This document shows, in pieces, positions 40,664 through 53,100 of a DNA stretch of 64,000 nt. Each line of letters starts with the position of its first letter. Within the stretch, counting starts at the first letter, position 1. The notes under the pieces are model-generated. The model saw nothing but the letters and a program-made list of their open reading frames with translations, had not been told where the DNA came from and made no database searches. The stretch covers positions 2,467,336 through 2,531,335 of the forward strand of contig BCHX01000006.1 of NCBI GenBank assembly GCA_001599755.1. Direction: 5' to 3'. Both the position numbers and the translations under genes were made by a program. The DNA is from Gliomastix tumulicola (Eukaryota; Ascomycota; Sordariomycetes; Hypocreales; Bionectriaceae).

Positions 40664-42738
40664 TGCGAAGCCACTCGGGTGGCATGTCGAAGCTTCCAGG
40701 TCGAGGTGCCTCGAGTGGTGAACAATGTCAGCTTGTTTGTTTGGTGGAGCCTGGAGAACCCCTTATCGGCTTATCGATAAGAGGATGTCCTCCCCGTTAT
40801 CTGTTCCATGAGAATGAGGTCTGGGTAGAAGCAGACATTATTGTTCCCCAGCAAGGATTGCTGAAACAAAGATGATTTTTAAATTTACATATTTATGGTA
40901 GATGAGTAATTCCAGATGAGAAAAATATGGCGGCCACTTTGAACTACCATACAAATGCTCTCTTGGAACTCGTTGCCTTCATGTCTTCAGCGCTGTGGTA
41001 ACCTTATGCCGATATTGTATTCGAGAACGAGTAAAACGGCGAGGTAAAGTGCTTGAATGTTTGATGATGCTTGAGCAATCTCAGGCTAAGTACTGGAAAC
41101 TCTCAAGATTCTGGCCGCGATATATAGTATTCGTAATTTGTTGGATAGTAAACCGTTTAGTCGGTCGTTGCTGACGAGTATGCTCTGGAAGAGATGAAAC
41201 CAATATACTATGACATTCGTTAGCAAGCCTTCCAGTCAGTATCGGTATCAAAATTCGTCAAACAAATCGAAAAACAGGGAAAGTCAAACCCAGGAAATTA
41301 GACAGCCTGTTGTCGTCTAGAGTCCGATCCAGAGGCCCAGAGATTTCAGCAATTGCGGTTCCCATCAAAGTTGCAAGCTCGATACAAAGAATGTAATATA
41401 AACCTCGTCTCTTTCTATAGCACATAGAACTTTCAAAAGCTCGATCGACCACGGTGGACAGAATTTTGGAAGCTCAGACTGTCGAGCAAGGAAGACCAAG
41501 TTGAGTGTCTGCCCCTTCACCTCGCTCAGTTGCCGATATGGTCGACTGGTGCTCGAGTCTCGAAGCGCGGGCTCGTCCAGCTGTCAGAATATTTCACAGG
41601 TGGCAAAACTGAGCTGTGCGTGTGATCTCGTCTACGTGGACTCAACAGCTGCGGGCTCTCCGTCGGTATTTCGCAGCCTCGACTTGTCTGGACTGGCCCT
41701 CGTGGACCGCAACGATCCTAGAGATGGAGGGGGGAACGGATTGGAAAAGCGTCGGCCCAGCACTCATAAATGGAGAACGGTTCAAAGAGGACAAAGGGCC
41801 GAGTAAGCGCCTGGTCAACGCCACCAATCAATCTAAGAGGCCCCAAAAAACCAAGTAGTAAGGTGGAAGTGTCAACTATCTGGTCACGAGCTGTCTTAGC
41901 TGCCAAGAGATATAGATTACCACAATCCTCTGTCGGTCCATGTAATGGAGATTTCCAATCCACCTATTGGCTCAGAGAAACTTTCGTCGGACCGACGTCG
42001 TCTTCTCGGGTCATAACAACGCCCGTTCTCTGACCTTGGCTATGCCTGATATATGAAAACTTATCACGGGGACAACAGCATCGATATTAATCATTTAATG
42101 AAAAATAGAACCCCAATCCCCACGTTTTGACTCCGGACTCTCCGCCTTTTTGTATGCCGATGCAAGTAAGCCACGACACAACCCCTCGGCACCTCGCATC
42201 AACTATCATATGCGGGGAAGCATCATGTTGCCCCATTCCCACAACGCCAGGGGGGGTTGCAGCCGGCTCCATGCGAACGTTGCCCAACCTGGTCACTCGC
42301 ATGCTGCGAGGGAATCCCGACAGAGGGAAGAGTGACGGTTGATTCGGTCAAATCAAGCAGCCACAGATCCTTTTCGGGAAAGTAGATGCTCGAAACTGTC
42401 AAGAGCCCTTGGCACTGTGAACCCTGGCTGCCTCTGGGGACGCCACTCATGTCTTCTCGCCTCTTTGCTTCTTGACACCTCGGCCCGAATCATGGATTCT
42501 AGACCACGAGACAATGAATAGTTTCGTATTTTCACTGTGCATTCTGGGCTCACGATGGGGCAGTAAAGGCCCGGCTTGACCGTCGATGTCGGAACTGGTA
42601 AAGTGGATGTAAGGATCTTTTTGCCTACGGGACAGATGTATAAAGGCCTCCTTTACGCCAGGCCTTTCTCATATCAGAAAAGATCTTCATCAAACATCAG
42701 AGATCAGCACACAAAGATCGTCACGACAATCTGACACC
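40664..42738. other. AT-rich intergenic interval (2 kb)
   Basis: Between the divergent dynactin gene and the AA13 gene. The stretch 40860-41460 is clearly AT-richer than the surroundings, which could be an old relic of mutated repeat DNA, but I see no open frame or repeat to prove it. TATAAA at 42639-42644, 95 bp before the AA13 start, is the only regulatory element claimed. Confidence 0.4.
42639..42644 (+). promoter_or_regulatory. TATA box of AA13 gene
   Basis: TATAAA followed by GG, 95 bp before the ATG at 42739, in good position for a carbohydrate-induced secreted enzyme. Confidence 0.5.
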
Positions 42739-43929
42739 ATGGTCCTCATCTCTCTCGTCTCCCTGCTGACCCTCGTGCCAACTGTCCTCGGACATGGCTA
42801 CATGACCCGCCCTAAGAGTCGCACTCGACTCGGTTCGGAGGTAAGACCATCTATCTATCTATCTATCCTGGCTATGAGAGTAAACATCGGGCTAATGGAA
42901 TGGATTCAGTCGGGTATCGACTCTTGCCCCGAATGCTCTATCCTTGAGCCAGTCTCCGCCTGGCCGGATCTCGATGTAGCACCTGTCGGCCGAAGCGGCT
43001 CCTGCGGCTACAACGCCCGTGTCAGCGTCGACTACAACTTCCCTGCCAACAGCTGGGGCCAGCAGCCCGTCGTCACCTACTCCCCCGGCCAGGTGGTCGA
43101 CGTGGAGTGGTGCGTGGACCACAACGGAGACCACGGCGGCATGTTCTCCTGGCGCATCTGCCAGGACCAGGCCCTGGTGAACAAGCTGCTCACGCCCGGC
43201 TACACCCCGACGGTGGCCGAGAAGCAGGAGGTCGAGGACTGCTTCGAGGCCGGCGTCCTCCGATGCACGGACGTGTCCGGCCAGACCTGCGAGTACAGCC
43301 CCAACTGCTCCCCCGGCCAGCCCTGCTACCGCAACGACTGGTTCACGTGCAAGGGCTTCGACGCCGGCGACAACGGACGGTGCCAGGGTGTCGACCGCGC
43401 GCCCATCGGCTCCTGCTACACCACCATTGCTGGAGGCTACACCGTGACCAAGAAGATCAGGATCCCGGACTACACGTCCGACCACACGCTCCTCTCCCTG
43501 AAGTGGAACTCGTACCAGACGGGCCAGATCTACCTGTCCTGTGCCGACATTGCCATCAAGGGCAGCGGCGGCGGCGGTGGTGGAGGCGACCCTGACCCTC
43601 CAGCCTGCACTTCTGGCTCCAAGGTCAAGGTCACCTTCAACCAGCTGACGACCACGTCGTACGGCGAGACCATCAAGATCGTCGGCTCCACGGCAGAGCT
43701 CGGCAGCTGGGACCCCAGCAAGGCCCTTACCCTGTCTGCGTCGGGCTACACGGCTGCCAAGCCTCTCTGGTCCCTGACGAAGGAGTTCGCGCCCGGGACG
43801 CAGTTCTCGTACAAGTTTATCAAGGTCTCGTCTTCGGGGGGAGTTAGCTGGGAGAGTGACCCCAACAGGTCTTACACTGTTCCCGCAGACTGTTCCAAGA
43901 CCTACACCGTTGAGTCGAGCTGGAAGTAA
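42739..43929 (+). CDS. Starch-active lytic polysaccharide monooxygenase (AA13) with CBM20
   Basis: Secreted copper enzyme that oxidatively cleaves starch. 373 aa; CDS joins 42739-42840 and 42910-43929; the 69-nt intron (GTAAGA..TTCAG) is a multiple of three without stop. Signal peptide 1-18; the mature N terminus is His19, one half of the histidine brace. The second His is His109 in WCVDHNGDHGG (mature 91) and the axial Tyr is Tyr242 in GQIYLSCADIA (mature 224), matching the known AA13 copper site. Other blocks are ECSILEPVSAWPDLD, SCGYNARVSVDYN, CYTTIAGGYTVTKKIRIPDY. A poly-Gly linker (about 252-260) joins a C-terminal CBM20 starch-binding module (about 267-373; GETIKIVGSTAELGSWDPSK, FSYKFIK). 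It converges with the NRPS gene, 179 bp away; a functional link is not implied. Confidence 0.95.
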   Translation: MVLISLVSLLTLVPTVLGHGYMTRPKSRTRLGSEVRPSIYLSILAMRVNIGLMEWIQSGIDSCPECSILEPVSAWPDLDVAPVGRSGSCGYNARVSVDYNFPANSWGQQPVVTYSPGQVVDVEWCVDHNGDHGGMFSWRICQDQALVNKLLTPGYTPTVAEKQEVEDCFEAGVLRCTDVSGQTCEYSPNCSPGQPCYRNDWFTCKGFDAGDNGRCQGVDRAPIGSCYTTIAGGYTVTKKIRIPDYTSDHTLLSLKWNSYQTGQIYLSCADIAIKGSGGGGGGGDPDPPACTSGSKVKVTFNQLTTTSYGETIKIVGSTAELGSWDPSKALTLSASGYTAAKPLWSLTKEFAPGTQFSYKFIKVSSSGGVSWESDPNRSYTVPADCSKTYTVESSWK

Positions 43930-44108
43930 GCCATTTATTTGGTGGTTAGTTAACTGATCGGCGGCGAGGCCGAAGCAGAAGAGGGGGCATGAACGGTCGT
44001 GTATCCCCTGTGATCCAGTGAGGGTCTCGAGGCACACTTGGAAAAATAGCATGCTGTTCATGAACATTTGTATCTCTTGATCGTACAAAAAAAATGAAAC
44101 TATTACAG

Positions 44109-47100
44109 TTATACAATACCCTCTGAAACTTGCCCCTCTGGGTTTTCCACAAGCGCTTCGACCCATTTACGTAGTTCTCCTAGGACCCTTTCGGCATTGT
44201 CTTGACTCAGAGTCCCAGTCGTGGTATCCAGAGTGAGTTGAAGCCCATCACGGTCCTCCAAGGGCTTTGACTCAATCAAGATATCGTCTGGCGGATGCTC
44301 CCAATGGTATGAGCAGGTCACTTGGGCTCGGGCTTCGCCGAAATCGAACGGCAGATCGGGTTCGATATTCTGGTGAACGAGCATGCTCTGGTGTGTTGTC
44401 CCGTCAGCCCAGGACGTGGATTGCTTGACAATGTCCCTAAAGTCCAGAAGCTCGTACTCCAGGCTCTCCTGGTGCTGTTGCTGGACGGTCCTCATGAGAT
44501 CTAGAGCCGTCTGCGGCGACTCTAGCTGGACCCGTACCGGGCTGAAGTTGAGGCAGAGGCCGACGACATTCTTGGATACATCCGCGGTGCTCCGGCCGTT
44601 AACGGCTTGCGTGAAGACGACGTCTTTCTGTCCCGTAAGCTGCGCGAGAGTGCATGCCCACGCTGTCTTTACCACCGTGGCCATCGTTATCATGTGTGAA
44701 GGTTTGGCCTGGAATTTCGCACATGTTGTGACGCTGACGAAGTTTCCCCTGCCTCTCTTGGTTCCGTTTGTGAGAGTTCCGTTCGCATGGCCCTTTGAAA
44801 ATGCAGTATTGTCGATCTTGACAATGTTTGACCCTTGGAGAGTGTTCCGCCAGTACGCGAAGGCCTGATCTGTCTGACTCACAGCCCATTGCTTCATGTG
44901 ATCTGCGTAGTCTGTGTGTGGAGGTAGCTGCTCTGAACCCTCATATAGGGCCTTCAAGTCATTCCAGAGGGTGTGGAGGCAATATCCGTCAAACTGTGCG
45001 TGGCTTAGGCGGACAACGAGTGCCTGCTCACCCGTGTCGTTGCGGACATACATAAACTGCGTGATCGGCACGTCGAGACTTGGAACAGGGATTTTGTCGT
45101 TCCGACGATGCCTGTCGACAAAGTCGAAGACTGCCAGGGAGGTCTCATGTACCATAATGTCGGCGTCCATATCCTCCAGTATAATCTGACAGTATTGGCC
45201 CTCGTGCTTGGAAAATACGCTTCTCAACACGCCATGCCGCTGCACGAGCGAGACACATGCTAAGCCCAGTCGTCCCAGATCTACCGGACCTTCGAAATTA
45301 ACGATCCAATATTCTGGCGGAACAAGCAAGTAGCGCTCCGTGCTCTGACTGACAGGGAGAATGTCGGTAATCTTGGAGGAGGGCCACTGGCGGAGCTTGG
45401 ACATCTCAATCTTAGAAGGCAAGCCAAACTTCTCGAACGGATTTGGCTTATGTCCATTTGTATGTCCATTTACATGTCCGTTTGTGTGTCCGTTTGTCGT
45501 ATCCGACACGTACAGAGCTAGTTCGGAAAGCCTCGGTGTCTTGAAGACGGTCGTCACGCGGAACGAGAAGCCAGCTTGACGAGCGCGCTCGACGAAGTGA
45601 AGAGCAATGATGGAGTCGCCGCCCAGTCTGAAGAAGTCGTCATCCATCCCAATATCTTTCGGATCGCGGCGAAGAACCTCTGCCACCACGGCCCGGAGCT
45701 GACGCTCTCCAGCTGTGATTGGTGGCCGCTTCTCGACAAGGGCTGGCTTGTACCCTTCTATTTCTGCGAGGGAGAGTGCCTTCGCCTCTTCGACGAGTCT
45801 CCGCCGATCAGCCTTGCCGGTAGGGGAGAGGGGCAGGAAGTTCAGAGGGATGAAGAGCGCTGGGACCATGTAGCTGGGAAGGATTGTCTGCAACTGCGAC
45901 ACAATCGCCTTGAACTCTTCACGGATCTGAGGGTTTGCGGCAGAGAATAATGCCGGGACTGTTGCGGACCTTTGTCGTTTCTCAGCATGTACGAAAGCTG
46001 CCAGAAGCTTGTCAGTCGACTGGCTGCCGACGCTGAGAAGTTCGACGACGACGTCTCGGAACGATGCTCTCGACTGTCGTATCTGTTGCTCGATTTCTCC
46101 GAGCTCGACTCGTTGTCCGCGGATCTTGACCTGGGTGTCTTTGCGACCAATGTACCGGATTGTCCCATCGGGATTATACTGCACGAGGTCGCCTGTCTTG
46201 TAGAGCCTCGACTGTGGTCTCAGATCACTCAACCACAGAGGTGCCTGCTTGAGGAAGGACGCTGCAGCCTTCCCAGCATCTCCAAGATACCCGCGAGCCA
46301 GTGGTGGACCCTCAAGGACCAGCTCTCCTATCCCTCCAATCGGCACAAGCCTGTCATGATCGTCCTTGTCCACGATCCACGGTGCGATCCCGTATGCATG
46401 CCCAATATTGGAGGGATCGGATCCCAAGTCCACGTCTGCCAGGACGCAGCATACAGAACACTCAGAAGGTCCGTATCCGTTGACCAGTTCAACCTTGCCT
46501 GCCCACGTCTCGATGTCGTGCTGAGACATGGGCTCGCCGCCGAGAAGAATAGTCTTCACAGTGGGAATATCACTAGGCTTGAGTACCCTTGCGACTGAAG
46601 GGGTGAGGTCGGCTCGGTTTACACCCAGCTGATTTATCGCGCCCTTCAGATCGTCCTTGAGCATGTCATTCGAGGGGACACAGACACAGCCGCCAGCGAG
46701 GAACGTCCATAGGTAGTCTGCCACGCTGACGTCGAACATATGGGACGCGAACTGCAGTGTCCTCGTCTCGGCGTTGATCCTCAGCGGTCGTTGCTGCTCC
46801 AAGCCGCTTGTGTAGAAGGCAGCATGCTCCGTGACGATGCCCTTGGGCTTGCCCGTCGAACCTGATGTGAAGATTGCGTACAGAGCGTTCTGCGGCGTGA
46901 CGCTCGGGACGATATCCGTGACGCCGTTCATCTGATGAGTGGGTAGATCCCTAATGTCAACAACCTTGGACACCAGCTTCTGAGCAATCTCCATACATGA
47001 ATGGCTGTTGACGACAATCATCTCTGCACCCACGGTCAGGCAGATTGTCTTGAGCCGTTCAAAGGGCACACCCGGATCCAGGAGAATAATCGCTCCTCCA

Positions 47101-50100
47101 GCCCGAACGACTCCAAGCACGGCAATCGCTACCCAACGCGACTTTTCTGCCAGCACCGGGACAAAGACCTCTGGACCGACGCCCATTTTCTGGAGGCGGA
47201 TGGCAAGCTTGAAGGACAGCTCGTCTATCTCTCGGTACGTAAAGTCGCCGTCCCAGGCGCACACGGCTTGGGCATCGGGCATCTCGGCACATTTCTCGCT
47301 GATGCCATCGTGAACACACCTATCCACTCGCTCTGGAAGAATGGCGTTCCAGTCTATGATCTCCTGTCTGCTAGACTCGTCCAGGAGATCTAGCTGCGAC
47401 ACGGACAGATCGCCAGATGCCTGGGCCTGTTCGATGGCGTGGACATACTGATTCAAGATCCGTTGGGCTTGTCGTGGCTCAAGCACACTGCTGTCGAAGT
47501 CAATGGTGATGGACGCACTGGCCTCTGACGTCTCGCAGGTGACCTCCAACGCATAGGTGCTGAAGTCACCCGCATTTCGAGGCTGCTCGACCGCATTCCC
47601 CCACAGATGAGACCTCTTAGTCGCGGCAGTGGCAGGCTGGATGAGGAGGAGGTTCTGGAACGAACAAGCCGCCTCGGCATCTCCTCCAAGAGCTTTGATA
47701 TTTCTCAGCCCAAATTGCTCATGGGCCACAATCTCGCCTAGTTGACTCTGGAGGCGACGGAGCTCTGTGGAAAGAGGCTGGTCCCGATCGAGCTTGAAAC
47801 GCATCGGCACCGTCGTCACGGAGGGCCCGACGATAGACTCGATGCCATCGATATCGGCATTCCGCCCCGATAAGATCAGACCAAAGACGACATCGCTCGT
47901 GTCTGTCAACTGGGAGAGCACCAAGGCCCATGCAAGCTCCAAGATGACGGCGCCTGTCACCCCGTGCGCTGGCTTCAACTGAACTTGGGATAGGACCACC
48001 GAGTCAGTGACTGGCTCGTAGTTGTTTGATGATAGACGCGGGAACTTGATGCCGGGTGACCCTGCTAGCTGGTTGGTCCAATACTTCTCGCTGGATTCCG
48101 TCTGTTGAAGCACATGGTGCACGAATCTATTGTACGGTGATGGTGGGCTGGCCGGGAGAGCCTGGTATGCGGAAGCAACTTGGTCCAGTATCAAGTCCAA
48201 GGACCAGGCGTCGTATAAAGCGTGGTGCATGACAAGGAGGAAGTCATAGCCACTGTCGATCTTGATAATGCAAGGATGAGCAAGCTCCTGTCCGAAGCCT
48301 AGGGCTGCCGAATCGGAAGAGAGGCACTCGGGCTCGTTCACAATCTTCAAATCACACGTTTCCCCAATGACCGCCTGGAGTAGTGCTGAACCGGCTTGGA
48401 TGAATCGTGTTCGCAAGATGGGATTTGCTTGAGCCGTCGCCCGCCATGCCTCTTGGAACCGTTGAAGATCAATGCTGGGAAGTCGGAATCTGAAAGATCC
48501 CACAAACGAGCCTGCTCCTCGTCTGACGGACTGAGAAATCAGACCCTCCTGGAACGGTGTGCAGGGATAAATGTCCTCGACGAGGTCGGCTCTCACACCG
48601 CATTGCTGTGCGGCTGCAGTCACAACAGTTGCTCTTGTTGGCTGATCTAACAAGCTGAATGGCGAAATCTCTCGCACTGCCTCCTTCACTCCGTTGGTAG
48701 CTCTGCTGGAAACCAGTGCCATGTCCTTGAGCAGTGGCGAGGTGAAGATGTCAGGCACTGTCAGATGCATGCCGTGTTTGCGCGCCGCGGCTGCCAGCTT
48801 CATTGCGTGAATCGAGTCGCCTCCTACATGGAAGAAGCTGTCGCTCGCACTCAGCTCCTCGACAGCACAGCCCAGTTCTTGTGCCCATAACCCAGCCAGT
48901 GCTTTCTCGGCGCAGGTACTGGGTGGCATTCGCGACCTGCCCCTCAGGGTGTTCTTCTCTGCCACGGCCGTGGAAGCAAGCTTCACCAGTCTGCGTCTGT
49001 CTATCTTCCCGGTCCCCGTCTCAGGAATGTAGTTGAGCTGCAAGTATTCGTCTGGGACCATGTACCGTGGAAGCGCAGCGGACAGTCTCGACGTCAACTT
49101 CGTGCAAAGGCGGATGAACGAGTCGTCTTCTGTTGATTCGACAAACACCGGAAGATCCTGGCTTCGTTCGGCAGAAGATTCGCCTACCAGATGAATGAAG
49201 GCAAACAACTGCTGGATGCCTTTCTTGTTTGTAACAACTCCAGCAACAACGGTGCTCCCAGCCGGGAGAAGGCCCTGAATCTGACTCTCAACTTCGCCAA
49301 GCTCGATTCTCTGACCACGGAGCTTCACCTGCGAGTCCTTCCGCCCAACAAACCGGATCTCGCCCTCAGGTGTATAATGAACCAGATCTCCCGTGCGATA
49401 GAGTCGCGTCTCGATCGTGCCGCGGACTCCAGTCAGCCACGCAGGCCCCGGTATGAAGCTTGCATCCGTCTGCTTCTGGTCGAGATATCCTCTGGCAAGG
49501 ACATGCCCTTCCACAAGAAGCTCCCCGACGGCTCCCCAGGCGACTAGCTTCTCAGTATCAGAGGGATCCGCGACCCAGCAGCAGCTTGTCAACGCAGGGC
49601 CGATCGTTCCGGGCGTCCACTGCGCGCTCGAGAGCTCGCTTCCAGCACAGACGAATGAGCATTCTGCGGGAGCGTACCCGTGTATCAGGCGCAGGGATCC
49701 AGACCACAGGGCCACATCACTTGGAGCCAGAGGCTCGCCTCCCACCATCAGCATCTTCAAGCTCGGCACTTCGGAAGGATGTCGGAACAGACGAGCGGCT
49801 GAGGCGGCAATGGCCGCAAAGCTGACCTGCTCTCTCTGGATAAACTCGACCAGACCTGTTGTCCTGTCGGTTTCGGACGGGATGCAGAGACAGCCACCGT
49901 TAGTCAGGGCCTGGAAGACTTCGAGCATGGCGATATCGAACGCATACGAGACAAAGTGAAGAACGCGCAGATCTTCCGTACGGTAGAGGCGGTCTTGTAG
50001 ATGTCGTAGGCTGGTGGCGATGGCGCGGTGCTCAAGGACCATACCCTTGGGCTTCCCTGTGCTCCCCGAGGTGAAGAAGACAAGAGCGGCATCCTGAGGG

Positions 50101-53100
50101 CTGGCATGTGCTTGTCTTCCTGATGGAGGAGTCCTCATAGACTTGATTGACTCCGGCGACACTACCGTCTTCGAGACTGTGGTGATAATGTGTTGCGTTG
50201 CCGGTGAGACTACAGCGCGTTTGGAGCCAGTCTGATTGATGATCTCCTGGATTCGCTCGGGAGGATGCGACGAGTCTACGACAGCGCAGGCAGAGCCAGC
50301 TTCCAACACGGCGAGAATGGTCACGATGGTCCAGCAGGACTTCTCCATACATACGACAACAATGTCCTGCAGTGCAACTGCCAAAGTGGTGAGGTGAGCT
50401 GCGAGTTTTGCACAGCTCTCACGCAGTGCCGCGTACGTGAGGCTGCCATCCCACGAGCTGATGGCTATCTTGTCCGGGTGCAGACTGCATTGCTCGAATA
50501 CAATCTCATGCAGAAGCCGGTCAACGGGGGCAGGGACGATATGATTGAGTCTGCTGATATCAGATATATCGTTGGGACTGATCACCTTGAGGTCACTCAG
50601 TGGGACGGAGTGATCCTGCGTCATTTGATCCACGACATGATGTAGCTGGCGAAGGAGCCTCGCGATGTCTTTCTCCGTCATATACAGATGATCAGCGTTT
50701 GCCGTCATGCGTATGTTCTTTCGGTCCGTGGACAGGTCGTATATCAGCACCAGTGGGTAGCTCGCAAAGTTGGCATACTGGTCTGGCATCTGTGCTTCGG
50801 AGAAGGGCATGTCGGTCCGGGTCTCTTCGGCAGGCTGGACGACGACATGGCAGTTGAAGTCACATGCTGCGGCCGTGTCAGCGCTGATGGCGCTGATGTT
50901 CTGCAGCCCAGTCTGCTCGTACGGACCAACTCGGAGGAGATGATCTCTCACTTCAGCCAGATTGTCAGAGACGGACTTCTCAGCGTCAATCGTGACCCGG
51001 AATGGTACTGTAGTGACAGTAGGCCCGACGTTAGTCATGTCCATGTCATTCCTCCCGGCAAGAGTCAACCCATACACCACATCGTGAGACATTGTGTAGT
51101 GACCAAAGACGACTGCCGAGGCAAGGTAGATGATGGTAGGGAGAGTGAAGTTGGAATCCAAGATGTCGGCTAACGGGAACGTCTCGGTGGCAGTTTGCCT
51201 GGGAAGCTGGCTTGGTTTGGGACGTTGCTGCGTTGGAAACATGGCCATGTCTGCGTCTCTGAACTCATCCCGCCAAAACTTGCTGTACTGGTCCCGACTC
51301 TGCTTGGAGAGAGACTCGACGAATCCATTGAACAGGCTTGGCCGTAGAGATGCACCGCGGTAAGCCGCGGCGACTTGCTCAAAGAGGTATGAGAGTGACG
51401 CTCCATCGTAGAGGGCGTGATGTATCTGGAGTTGAATATCTCCCCGCTGGGTGAGCCGTAGCTTGACAAATCGCTGGCCATAGTCAACGTTAATAGAAGC
51501 GTCGTCTTCCTTGGAAGACCACCAAAGCGCATCGCGGAGCACGATTTGCAGCACTTGGTCTTCAGGACCAAGGATGAACCTGGTGCGAAGAATGACATTG
51601 GCTTGGTGCACCGCGTTCCACGCGTTAACAAGTCTATCAACGTCAACGCCCTTGCCTACATTCAGTCTGAGGTCCGCTACGTATGCGCCTTCTCGCTTCA
51701 GACTTGACGCTAATAACGCTTCCTGCATGGGCGTAGCCGGATAGATGTCTTCGATCAGCGCGGCGTCCACGCCACATTGCTCTGCTGCAGCGATGATGGA
51801 GGCGTCCCGTCCCTTGATCAGCGAGAAGGGAGGAACAGAAGGAGTCTCGGTGGCGGTTGTGCGTACGAGAAGACGTGCTAGATCTGACAGACGCGGATTG
51901 GTGAAAATCTCTGCGACGCTCACCGCGTACTCTGCCTCCCTGAGAAGAGCGACTAGCTTCATGGCTATGATCGAGTCGCCCCCAATGTGGAAGAAATTAT
52001 CCTCTAGGCCAAGGTCCGAAGCGGGAATCTTCAAGAGTTTCGACAGGGATTGGCATAAAACCACCTCCCCCTCTGTCTGCGGCGAGCGTTTTGGACGGGA
52101 CGATGACGATGACGACGTTGAGAATGAGCGGAGTTCTCTACGAGTGCGTCTCGATACCTCTTCTCTCAGCAAGCGTCGGTCAGTCTTTCCGTTGGCGTTG
52201 ACAGGCACACGCGAGAGGGGTAGAAATAGGGCTGGTATCATGTAGTTCGGTACGCGGTCTCTCAGGAGGAGTTCTGCTGACTCGACTGTAGCCCAAGCCG
52301 AGCCTCTGGGAGAAGCAAGAATGCCCTCAGACAGTGTGGTGGCATCTTCTTCAAGGAGAACGAAGGCAGCCAAGAGTGGCTCAGTACCGTCACTGAGCGT
52401 TACGACCTCGGCGATGATGGCTTTAGCTGCTGGAATGCATTCTTGCAGATGGTGTTCCACTTCTGCCAGCTCGATTCTCTGGCCGCGAATCTTGACTTGG
52501 TTGTCCTTGCGGCCGAGGTACCGGATCGATCCGTCCATGCTTGGGTCATACTGGACGAGGTCACCGGTCTTGTACAATCGGCCTCCACGGCCAAGCTCGA
52601 CAAGCCAGCGCGGCACAGCGATGAATGACGCTTCTGTCTTCTCTGGGTCGTTCAGATACCCCAAGGCCAGTGTTGGCCCCTCAAGCAGCAGCTCCCCGAC
52701 AGCGCCGATAGGAACGAGTCGCTCATGGTCCTGAGGGTCGACGATCCATGTAGCTCCCGCGTAACTGCGACCGATATTGCTTGGATCGCAGCCCGGCCGG
52801 ACCACAGGCTGAACTACCGCGTCAACTGAGCTCTCAGAGGGACCGTATCCGTTCCCAAGCTGCAGATGATCAGCCCACATATCGACATCGACCTTGGTGA
52901 CAGCCTCGCCTCCGAGGGCCAGATTCTTAAGCGTCGTCAGCTTTGACGGGTCAAGAGCTCTCGCGAGGGAAGGAGTGAGTGTTGCCCACGTCGCCTTGTA
53001 GTCGTTCATCGTCTTCTCCAGGTTATTCCTGCTCTCCAGCTCGGACGGTATGCAGACACAGCCGCCGTGCACAAGCGTGTACAAGATCTCGGCGATGGCC

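Noticed and set aside
42739..44108. AA13 starch LPMO as part of the NRPS cluster
   Set aside because: It converges on the NRPS but is a secreted starch enzyme with its own TATA box; proximity is the only link.
42892..44166. 424-codon antisense open frame over the AA13 gene
   Set aside because: Same codon-bias artefact; the sense gene is complete and well conserved.
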